DNA from: Chrysomallon squamiferum
Lineage: Eukaryota; Mollusca; Gastropoda; Neomphalida; Peltospiridae
NCBI GenBank assembly: GCA_012295275.1
Contig: CM022671.1
Span: 883,501 to 947,500 of the forward strand
Direction of reading: 5' to 3'
DNA: 64,000 nt
Shown here: in pieces, positions 50,901-61,998 of the stretch
How positions within the stretch are numbered: position 1 is the first letter of the stretch
How the letters are laid out: every line of letters begins with the position of its first letter
Position numbers and translations under genes: made by a program
The notes under the pieces: generated by a model
The model's database searches: none
What the model was told of the DNA's origin: nothing
The model's input: only the letters and a program-made list of their open reading frames with translations

Positions 50901-53900
50901 ATGATGGAAGAAACCTTCCCAGGACAAACATGACTGGTGAAAAGCTGTATGAAAATCAACATCGTTTAGTGTGTCTGGATTCTGAGGATCCACATCAAAG
51001 ATTGTAGCATTTCCAGGTGGAAGCCTGGAAGGAAGTTTAATGGTTTCTGTTTTCACCACTGTAAAGTGACCAGCAGTGTTGTAGACATAAAGTTCAAAAT
51101 AAAAAGGAAGATTTTGTGTCATGTCATCTTTGTGCAGTTTCTTTAGTGGATATTCAACACATCCAGAAAATCCATCCATTTGACATTTCTGTAAAACATG
51201 TCTTGGTGTTTGGAGAATGGGAGTGAGGTATTCATCATTTACACCTAGAAATAAATTAAATATTACAGTATTTACCAATAGCAATACAAATTTAATACTG
51301 GCTTTATGACGTACAAATGGAAAATGTAAGGAAAACATTCACAGTATTAAGTATATTTGATCTAGAAACCTTCTACAAATGTATATGTGCATTCTAAAAG
51401 GTTTATTTAACTTTAATGAGAACATCTTTAGGAACAAATATAAAAGTATTTAATACCTTAAAATAGAAACATTATAATAAGTACTTCATTATATGAAACT
51501 ACTTCTCATAATATAACATACCAATTCTGAAGAGCACTGTAAAGTTGTTGCCTGATTCTTCATGATCTTTAATGCTGCTGTTTGTCCAAGTAACTATCAT
51601 CTTGTTATTTCTTACTGTGGGCTGCAACTTTTCTGTTATTTGTGGTGGTGTTTCATCTATCATGACAGGTCCAAGTACAACATCTGATGTCAAACCAGCT
51701 TTGTTTATAATCCTCATGAAGATGTAAAATAAAGAAGTTGTTGTAAAACCAGAATGCAGAAGATGAAAAAATTCTTTTCCATGTGTTGATTGATAAGATC
51801 TCACTGAAGGAGCATTGACCTGAGACTTGTCATCACCAACACCGACAAGATAATCTCTGATCTGACTTTGTGACTCGTTAGTCTTCCACTGCAGGTAAAT
51901 TTTGTCTGAAGGAAGATAAATAACAGACTCGTTATTCAGTACTGATAAAGTGGAACACAAGTTTTCTGAAGTGTCATTGTCTTTTATTAGAGTTTCTGTA
52001 GGTAAAGCATTGATGTAACCAAGACTTTCCTGATTTCTGCATTTCTTTTGACAAGAAGGCATCTGCTGTAATTCTGTTAAAGTCATATTTTTATCAACAT
52101 ACAAAGCTCTACCGTCTCTACACCAGAGACCTCTGTTTATGTGTCCATTCTTCATCTGAATGTCTCTTATCATAGGAGCTGTGGTATCTTTTGTGATTCC
52201 ATCAGAGCAGACAACATTGGAGGGTTCCATGGCATTGTTATATGCAACTACAGAAGAGAAAAACAGTCCACTATCTGGAAATTTTATTTTAATCTGTGGA
52301 TCAAATGTCTTGTAGATGGTAGATGTGTTAGTATCATATTTTGTAAGTTCTTCAAAAGTCAGACATTGTTTTGCTAATGCCACAAGATAAAATCTGATTC
52401 CACTTTCATGATCAATGAAGCCGTGCATGTTGATGTTGATGTAGTCTTCACTTGTGTAATCAATGTCTGGTCCGTCTGGTGAACCTTCACGTACAACACC
52501 TGCAACAGGTGGTGATGCATCTACGAGGATATCTAGATGATACACAGACTTCAACATGGCCTCATTAGTTGCTATCAGTGTGAAGTAATATTCCCTGTTG
52601 TGTTTTCCTGTGTTTGTGTTTTTCTGGATCAAACTGTTCAGTTTTACAGTGTAGTTGAAATAGGCACATGGACCAACTGCTGGACAATAGCAGTGCTGAT
52701 CTGATTTGCATTTGTTCTGAAAAAAAACAAAAAAATAATATACCCAAAAGAAAATTTGATTAAAGCAGAAACTGAGAGAGGATTTAAAATAATATTTAAT
52801 TCATAAGCTAAACCAGATGAATTTATCAAATAATTTCCTGTCCTATTTATATTAGAGCATATCTGCTCGAATTTTGATAAAAAGAAAATGCAATCTGACA
52901 GTTTTATTGTTTGTTATATTTATATACATCGTCAAAATTACTTTAGGTACATCTTTAATAACAGGCAATGCTCCTTGTCCAATTTCAGTTTTGTTCTGTT
53001 GAGTTCCCAGAAACCATTCTATTGTTCTGATACCACTGTGTGGATCTTTAGCTTCAAACTGCAGCAACATATGTGACAGGTCTGTACTGTGGTGGACATA
53101 CAACCCATTGTTACCTTTCCTGACAAGCCACATGTTTTTAACATCAGGAACTGTTCTGTCTATGTGCACTGTCACATTTTCACTCAGTCTGTTTTCCATG
53201 ACATCTTCAGCTGTGATGATAAACGTGTATGTGTCACCATCTGACAAACTCAGATTCAAACAGACTGATTGATTCTGAAAGTCACTAACATACTTCTGTG
53301 GAGAGAATGGACCATGGTTTAAGGAATAGGAGTATAAGAATCCCGTCAAACCATGTATATTCCTGGTTCCATTTACAGGAAGTTTGCCAGTAAGTTGATC
53401 ATACACTCCAGTGATTGCATTGTTGACATCAGGTCTGATAGGAGCTACCAAATTGTTTTTAATGTAGTAAGAATTATAATATCTGTTTTTCCAATTCACA
53501 CAAACTGATCTGTGATTCACCTGCCATGTGTAGTTTGTCACTTTAGATGATGATGACACAAGCAGAGGATTTCTTGTGTTAGTTTTAATAGTTGAGTTAT
53601 TATCAAACAGAACAAATCGTCTGGCAAATTTCACATTGCCAGCATTGTCATGAACTTCAAGCATGACACAGTATAAAGCAGGTGATTTTGGAAGAACAAA
53701 AGTTATATTCTTCTTTAAGTTTCCAAATTCTTCTTTAAGAGGAGGATTCAGACTTCCTTTGTCAACTTCTAACACTGATCCCATTTGTTTGACATCATGT
53801 ATCTCTATAACAAACTTTTTAATACCAGATGCATGTTTTGGTGAAGCACTTTTTGGCCAAGGATCTTTCCAACCATCTCCAAGTAAAACTGTGATGTTTC

Positions 53901-56900
53901 CTGTTTTAGTAATTCTTTTATCAAGTCCAGTTAGTGTTTTGTTACATGGTGCTGTCTTATCAGATAAACAGTGTACTGGTTTCTTATTGTCATATTTAAC
54001 ACACAAAGTCTTTGTCTTAGTCTGGGGAGTGAATTCTTCAAATCCTTTAGAAGTCATTCCAAAATCAAAATACTGGAAGAAACCTCCTGATGATATTTCA
54101 TACATGATACACAACCTGAAAACAAGTAGATTAACTTCATCCTTCATTTTATGTTGTTGTACATTTACTCAAAAACAATATTCATCTTTGCTAGAAAATA
54201 TTTTTTTCTTAGTGTTATCATCTACATATCTGCTTCTACATTTGTTATCTCTTATTATGATTCAGTTTTACATTATACAGAAATGATTTAATATTTGTGA
54301 TGGGTTTCAAACTAGCTGTAATCCCTTACATCCTAATTATTATATATTAAAGAAATATTATTTTCTATTTTAAATTTCATATCAGTGTATATAAATGTTA
54401 GAAAGAGATTAAGATTTTTGATCATTACAAAATCAGAAAAGAAATTAGAACATAACATTACAAAATTTAAATAAAGTGTTTTTACCTTTGTCCATTTTGT
54501 AAACTCTGGTTTACACTCAAAGACATGTCACAGTTCATGCTTGGAGAAGGTTTTCTGTTGTTTATTCTAACATTGCAGTTTCCACCTCCTTTCAGTGATA
54601 TCCTCTGTAACTGATGATGTTGACCTGAAATATTTGACATATCTAATATTTTTTAGATTATGTTTAAAAACTGGTAAATACCTATAAAATGAAATGAGCA
54701 ATTCATTAAATTTCAGGAAAAATAATGCTAACTGAATAAACAATTGATATTTAGTAACATCTGAAATATTTTAATATTAACAATAACTCATAAATTTCTT
54801 GATTAATTCTGATTTGACATGGAAAAGAATGGAAAAGAGCCCAACACTAAGTTGAACTGTTTATCTAAAATATCATGTCTCTATCTGTATTTTCATCTCA
54901 GAGTGGAATCTAATTATGTGACTTACCATTAAGTAATTCCACAAACACTCTGACTGTTCCACTCACAATCCCAGTACTGGTTGATGTATCCTTGATGTAG
55001 ACTGGAAATGGTTTACTTTGATTTATTTTGTTTATGAAGGTTGCATAAACAGTAAAATTGAGAAGCTTGTTGGGCTGAATGTTGGAGTAGCTGCTGCTTT
55101 CATGTTCACAGTCAGTAATGTTTCCTGAAGTTGATGTCACAGTCTGACCAGATTTGTCTTCCACTGACATTCTACATGTCATCAAATCTGGAAGTGCTGT
55201 CACTGAAATTATAAATAAACATAAAATGTGGATCATAATATACATTTTGTTAATTATTTATTGAACAAATATTTTCTTTCCATAAAATCTGTGTTTTTTT
55301 TAATTGTCATTACACCAGTTTCACATATAAAAAATAAATAAATAGATACAAGTAAATAAATGCATGCATACATATATAACATATAACAATTCATGGCAGC
55401 ATGTGTGTGTGTGTGTGTGTGAAGATTTTCTCATGAACCATGAACTTAAGCAATGAAAAATATTTGATATTTAAACTCACAGTCACATTTGGTGAAAGCT
55501 GAAGATTCCACTTTCCTGAAACCTTTACGACATTTGCAAGATGAAGATAACTGATTTGAACAGTCTCCAGGCCAACACCATCTTTTATTCCAAGAACACG
55601 TGGCTATAAATCAGAGGAATAAACAGTACATTAAAAAATAAATAAAGAAACAACTTAAACATACACAACCTATATTTAAGTACATCCATCCATCCATACA
55701 TACCTATGTACAAATACACACACACACTCACACCCACACACACACACACACTGACACTCACACACACACACACAAACACACACTCTCACACATACATACA
55801 CATACACCTATATACATACACACACAAACAAGCATACATACATATGTAAATCCATACATTCAAACACAGATGGAATATTTTGTTTTACTTCAGAGATAAT
55901 GAAGTACGTTATGATATAAAAAATACACTAATCAGAACAATTTGCAGTCAAAGCACACATTTTTAATCTTTATATCTTTGTTCTACAAACATACATTCAT
56001 ACATTCAATATAAATATTAGCACAGATGACATTCAAATATATAAGCACAATTTTGTTTTCAAAAGTGGTTAAAAAGAACATAATATTAATAAATTAATTA
56101 ATTAATTGTATTAAAACAATATAAACTATTTTGGAGTAATCTGTAATGTACATTTGATCAAACAGGATATTTAAAACTCAGACAGTTACTTGAGCATGTT
56201 TTGCTGTGCTGAGTTGGCAAGTATAAGGAATGTTTGACATAAGAACCGTGACCTTCACAAAGTTCACAGGTTACATCTTGTGGTGAGCTGCATTTTTCTT
56301 TCTGACAGTGGTCTAAGCTGGGACACCCTGAAATATTAAAATTTTCATTTAAAATAACTGAGTAACCTATGTGATAAAAAAGATACAACAGTGAAGTAAG
56401 CAGAATAAGATATTTAGAAATTATTAACAGTTGTTTAGTGCAAAAGAAAACATTTATATCAAACTGAGTCAGGACCATCATATTTGCACAATTTATTAAA
56501 CTTACATTAAAAAAAGCGAAGAACCTGTTTCTGAAATTGATGAAAATGGTTCAGTATATATTTTATAATGCTGAACTGATGTGATCATGAAATTTTATTA
56601 CAAAATTACTTATAGTAATGTACGTTACACTTATTATTAATTTTAAATGTTTTTAGTTTTCATATTGGAATCCTTACTGAGCTTGATAATAAAGATTACC
56701 TACATTTCAGAACATGTAATAATTAAACTAATTCTTGTGTTATTTCAGTTGATGACTCACGTTTACAAGATGAGGATTCTAGGTAGTATCCTGACTGACA
56801 GACTTCACACTTCAAGTCATGTGCTGACTTGCATTGCTTTGGTGTCTGGCAGTGATCCACATGTGGGCATTCTGAAAATTTAAATAATATTGAATTAAAG

Positions 56901-59900
56901 CTGGTGTCAGAGTTAGTCTTATTATTCTTTTCTTTTTTTATATAAATATTTTTGACAACTTCAGCAATAAAATCATCAACAGAAGTCACAACAAACAGAT
57001 CAATGGATCAAGTCTTTCTAGTGGACAGACTTGGTTATTTCCTCTCCTCTTTCTATGACTTGTTTATCAAATGCAGTGGGTATGTGTTTTCCTGTTTTTG
57101 AGAAGGTGTACATCATGAGATATCTGACTGCTAATTAGTAATGATGATTTCTTCTCTCAAATAATCATTATATAACAATCGTATAAACAAAACTTAATTA
57201 TTTTTAATATTAATGCTCATCCATTCAACAAGAACGACAATGATAACAGATTTCCATTTTAGAATTTATACATAAATTCGGGAATATTCCTTTTATCACT
57301 CAGGATAGAAAAATATGTATTTTCCATTTTATACTGAGAATAATTTAATTCTTTTAATGCAAAAATGGAAATAATATATAAATCTAATTTGCCCCTCAAG
57401 TATGCACTATTTACTGGAATAAAACAGAAGGTTTATAAGGATGTATATGACTTTTTCAAATATACCTTAGTATTAATTATGTCTTAAAAAGAAGTAAATT
57501 ATTTCTGTTTAATGCAAATAAATGACATATCACAGTTTCTCCCTTTTTAAGTTTTTTCCACAAACACATACATAATATAACCTTAAAAATTTTTAATACC
57601 ATTATTGTTTGCAGTAGTAAAATTAAAAATACGAATGTTACTTACTTGCACAGTTAGAACCTGCAAGGTAATATCCTTTCTTACAAGAACATGTTCCACC
57701 ATTGTAAGGTTCACAAGTTCCATGGTTGTTACATGCATCACTCTCCTTTCCTCTTCCATTACAGCTGTATTATGAAAAATGTAATAACAGTAAGTTTTAA
57801 TAGATAATTAACAAAAACAAATCAACAGATGAATGATAAATAATCTGTTCAAATAGAAAATCAAGTTAAAAATTAAGTTTCATGTCTCATACAGAATGAA
57901 GATAATAAATCCAAATACCAGAAATTAAAAAAATAATAATAATAATTGTAGTAATAATAATTAAACAAAAAGAAAATGAATACAACTTACCAGATAAGCT
58001 AGACTTACCAGCTTCAATCTCTCTGTTACTGATCCAGCAAGAACATGGAAACTTGTAATGTTCAGAACCTTTTCTTACTTCAACCTGGAATTTAAAATAT
58101 ATTTAAAAACCGTTAAACACAGGAACAAGAAATGGTGAAATTGAAAAATAAATAAATAACAGTAAAATAAAAAATAAATAATTTATTTAATATGTATGTG
58201 TTCTGTCTTCCAATACAGATTTCTCTTTACAACAGAGAAACGTGATCTACATTTAATTACTATTTTAATATCAAAATCCTTAAGAATGAGGCATATTTAA
58301 TTTATATTTTGTACACTGAATAAATATGGAATACAAATGGTTTTGTAGAAAAACATCAAACAGTAAAATAATATTGTGATTACTTTAATAAGAAAATATA
58401 GATATTACATATGCCAAATACTTACATAATTTACTTTCCATCCAGGTCCTGTTCCATGGCTGTTTCTTTTCAAACCAATTTTCATTATGGGTCCAACATC
58501 AAAATCTGTAACCTGTTTTATACACACATTTAAAATATTATATAAACATTGACAATGCACTGGTACAGGAGGACAAAGTCCAGTCACAACCTCACAAACC
58601 ACCAGACATCATTGATGAGACTCAAATGTATGACACCCATTTACCTGTACTCCATAGGCAGACGACAACATAAAGCATGCTGTTCTTTGTCTTTCATCAT
58701 TTTTGTGGGAAACCTGCACCTAACACCGTATGTATGTTTGATGTTGTAAATATGTGTGTACATTTGTACATGCATATATTTGTTATGTCTGCATATAAAA
58801 CTATTTTTCTTTACATATACTCATATGATACATTTTCTTTTGTAAATTTGTCACATTTTAGGATAATAAATAAAAAAAAAAAACTTACAGAACTGTGATC
58901 AACATCTCCTCGTTCTTGAGAACCACCAACTTCATGCCATCCACTTTTCCTAGTTGGACCATGGAACTGAATGTATATGTTAGCATCAGTCCCAGAGTAC
59001 CAGTCATCACTTGTTTTGGTGGTGATATGGTATGTTATACCAGCACCTAGAAAATGGTATATACTAAGAAATAATCAACACTGGCAATAACATGATTTTA
59101 AATTATAATTATAAATTATATGTATTTACTTCAACTTTTGGATGATGTGTAAAATTTTGTATACTGTATTTTGTTGTAACAGACATTAGATAATATTGTA
59201 AATAAATTGTTTAGTGACTCATCGCATTCAGTTTATTTATTCTCACACTGGTTTGTTTAATGTAAATTAGACCAGGTAGATGTACCTAGCATTAACAAAT
59301 TCATCAGTATTTCTCACTCTCCCTCAGCCCTTGACAGATATAACATGGAATGTATTTATGTGCATTATTTTGTTTCTGTAACTTGATATCTTACAAATTT
59401 CAAGAACTTTTCTTTCCTCCTTTTTCATTTGGCAAAGCAGAGATTTATAAAGATTTACAAAACATTTTGTAAGTTGCAAAGGAGACTCAGTTAAGATCAT
59501 AAATCAATATTAGATGAAAATTGCTGTTAAACTAAGCTCAATAAATGAATATAGGTTTTATTGAACATTATGTTTGTTTATAAAATGTTGAGGACTAATA
59601 TCTAAGCATTTAAATTTAAATAAGTTTGTTGTATCTGCATATTTATATCAAAAGAAACACATGCAATACATATCAAAGGTAAATTGATACATCTCCTCGC
59701 ACAAACATGATTTGTTCTTGGTCAGTATATGCTAATGATATCCTAATTTCATCTGTAATGACATATGATATGCAACAATTTTAGGAACTGAACACATAAA
59801 AGGCCCAGTTCTGTTCTGATTCCTTATAAAGTCTGATACAATGAAAAGTACCCCTTAATGCTCACATTACTCTAGTCAAAAAAACTACTTTACATAGTGA

Positions 59901-60263
59901 CACAAAATTGAAGCCATCTGAAGAAATATAGTCTTTGAAAATTCTTCAAGTCAAAACAAAATAAAACCATTGACTTTAATATTACTGTTTTATTCAACTG
60001 AAGTTCAGCCATTTCATAATGCTTAGCCAAAAAATTAGAGTGTATTCATAAATGTGATTATTATGAATTATTATTATTAAAGTGACTGTTATAGACTACA
60101 TACTGCAGAACAAATAGAAAAGTATTAGACAATAATATCTGTACTGTCACTGGTAGTCTTGTCATTACATAGATTACTTCTACTATTGCTCTTGCTTAAA
60201 CTGCTGCTGCTACCTCTACACTACTGTTAATAAAATAATTACTACTACTACTACTACACTATA

Positions 60264-60332
<69 letters not shown>

Positions 60333-60519
60333 GATAAATAAATGCACATCCCTAGTAATAATAACAATAACTACTAATGGAAACACAATCACTACTACTG
60401 CTGCTGGTACTACCAACTGTTCCTTTAAAATTATAATGATAATAACACTGATGATAAAAATTCTTACCTTGATTTATAAAAGAAACTAATAAAATAAAGA
60501 ATAATATAAAGCAAAACAT
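41985..60519 (-). CDS. Copy C: giant PLAT/EGF/beta-sandwich protein, apparently secreted
   Basis: Exons in coding order: 60519-60468, 59046-58889, 58512-58426, 58084-58009, 57771-57646 (acceptor lost), 56871-56761, 56327-56190, 55603-55481, 55202-54927, 54624-54486, 54115-52942, 52716-51522, 51244-49862, 49570-48863, 48596-48480, 48150-47840, 47549-47442, 47186-47033, 46789-46606, 46430-44809, 44554-43262, 42977-42462, 42250-41985. Nominal length is about 3438 residues. It has the signal peptide, PLAT, EGF and Cys-rich modules of B, then about fifteen beta-sandwich repeats marked by motifs such as DASPPVAGVV, DTSPPDPGVV and DNSPPLVGHV, often with W-x-G-F-x-D-x-E/Q-S-G. It ends VIYSGFSRRQ with no membrane helix. 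Phases are consistent at every junction once two one-base shifts are allowed: an extra base near 50182-50190 and a missing base near 49130-49132. The EGF exon (126 bases) has AT instead of AG at its acceptor, and skipping it keeps frame. Either the assembly has indels or the gene is decaying. Confidence 0.8.
55715..55830. repeat. CA-rich compound microsatellite in copy C intron
   Basis: Interrupted CA runs with CT and CATA words, in the intron between the second and third Cys-rich exons of C. Confidence 0.85.
60263..60331. repeat. Compound (AAAT)n-(AAT)n microsatellite
   Basis: An AAAT run (60263-60296) runs into an AAT run (60297-60331) in intron 1 of C. The A copy has a shorter, mixed trinucleotide tract in the same intron (about 4075-4260). 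Confidence 0.9.
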
Positions 60520-61782
60520 TTGTAGTTAGTAGAAGTAAAACTTGACTTTGTCTTCCTCTGTCTCAATCTGCTGTGTGTTAATGTATCTGAACAATAAACT
60601 TAAAATACTAACAAACATAAAAGATCATGCGTAGTGAATCAGGAATGTTAAATGTTATCAGTATTGGTACATTCTACAAATGGCATTAAACCAAACAATT
60701 CACTTCACAAGACTTTTTTCTGATTCTTCAAGTCAATCAAAAAGTTTTGTTCATGACCCATGGAGAGTTTTTATTAGAAACAGGTAAAGATAAAAACATT
60801 ATATATTATAATTCAGTTGTGATAACCAAATGTCAAATGATTTGATTAGTGCTGAGATAGGATTTTTAGACTGATTTCTTAGAATACGATAAATCACAAA
60901 TTTAAATTCAGTTTACATAACAGGTAAGTTTATAGTTAAATGAAAAAAAACAGATAATAATAATAATAATAAAAATAATAACTTATCAAAATAAATTATA
61001 CTAAACATCTTAATAAACATATATATATATATATTATGAAACTAAAAATTATATATATAATTATTTATATATAAAAAAAAAAACCAACTACTTGAACATG
61101 TCACTGGATTTAAATCTAATCTTTAAGTGTTTCATTGAAACTGCACGTTTTCTCTGGAGTTCACAAACAGTAGCATTAATTTATTTTATCAGTGTTTTAT
61201 GATTTGGTCTCTGGGTACCAGAGCAGTGATAAGAAACAGTTGGTAAGAAATACTGTTAACACTGATTTCTATTTTCAAAAAATAAGAAAAACGAGCACAG
61301 AAATATGTAGCTCAGTTTAGACAGAAACAGACTCAACCCAAAGTTACCAGTATCTGAATTCATACTTAACAATGTCAAAGTACGTAATTAGAGCACATGC
61401 TTTGGTGAAAATACCTTGGTTCTTTTTTTAAATAAGAATTTTATTGTTGCAAGTATAGTTTGGAAATATTCTAGAAAAATGCATGCAAACTGTAATGTAA
61501 AACTATTATTTTTTATCTTAAATATCAGATTATGCAAGTTCTGAGAACAAATAAAAAAATGTTGATTACTTTTTTTAAAGAAAATTTTGATTGTAGTCAT
61601 TTTTGTTGGACAATGCTTTAGAGAAATGTATACAGTTTGTAATGTAAAAGTATTTTCTTTTATTTAAATATCAGGCTGCAAGTTCTGAGAACAAGTAAAG
61701 AATTCTTGATATCATATCTTGCATTTTATTGTATAAAATTTAGAAAAACAATGTAAATATAATCACCATTCAGATTAAGTTT
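60520..61782. other. 5' flank of copy C, duplicate of the A flank
   Basis: It follows 4329-5680 closely, including the blocks at 60540-60870 and 61090-61745. No exon was seen in it. The homology ends near 61782, about 100 bases before the exon relic at 61879. The first 350 bases may hold the promoter shared by A, B and C. Confidence 0.65.
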
Positions 61783-61878
61783 ATTTTATTTAGATTCAGT
61801 TACAGTATAAATCAGAAAGAATCTATAATGATCTGTTGCACTGATGACACAATGTGTCAACTTTTATATGTGATTTAC

Positions 61879-61998
61879 CTGGCTCTTGAAGTAAGTAGGA
61901 GTAACCTTCCCTGGAGCCAGCTGCAGTGTTGTAGATTAAGTTAGACCAGTGGCGTGAAAACAGCATTCTCCAGTCCAAGTGCAAGATCAGTTACATTA
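61879..61998 (-). pseudogene. Lone exon relic of a further family member (copy D)
   Basis: On the minus strand, an acceptor (ttttcag) ends at 61999 and a donor (gtaaat) begins at 61878, framing 120 bases. The first part reads NVTDLAL; after one surplus base the other frame reads DWRMLFSRHWSN, LIYNTAAGSREGY and SYLLQEP. This parallels the last exon of C (LSWEKVFSHPRSA, LQYNIAVGSRDGY, TDLLHPTE). The one-base shift breaks the frame. It is either the remains of the 3' end of another family gene to the right, or an exon carried by an older rearrangement. Unlike C, it ends in a splice donor rather than a stop, hinting that ancestral members continued into further exons. Confidence 0.6.

Larger units (their letters stand above)
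9290..60870. repeat. Inverted duplication: B arm (9290-18762) and C arm (51620-60870)
   Basis: B on the plus strand and C on the minus strand match from the promoter through the second large exon. Identity is very high over about 16150-18030 versus 52360-54240 including the intron between the two large exons. It is lower in the introns at 15373-16140 and drops abruptly after about 18030. The arms enclose the CDIPT-like, ALG2 and FABP genes. Confidence 0.85.

Noticed and set aside
53663-54286. Plus-strand open frame of 207 codons (and its counterpart on the minus strand at 16175-16729)
   Set aside because: It is antisense to the 1174-base exon of C (and of B). It is conserved only because the exon is, and has no splice or domain support.
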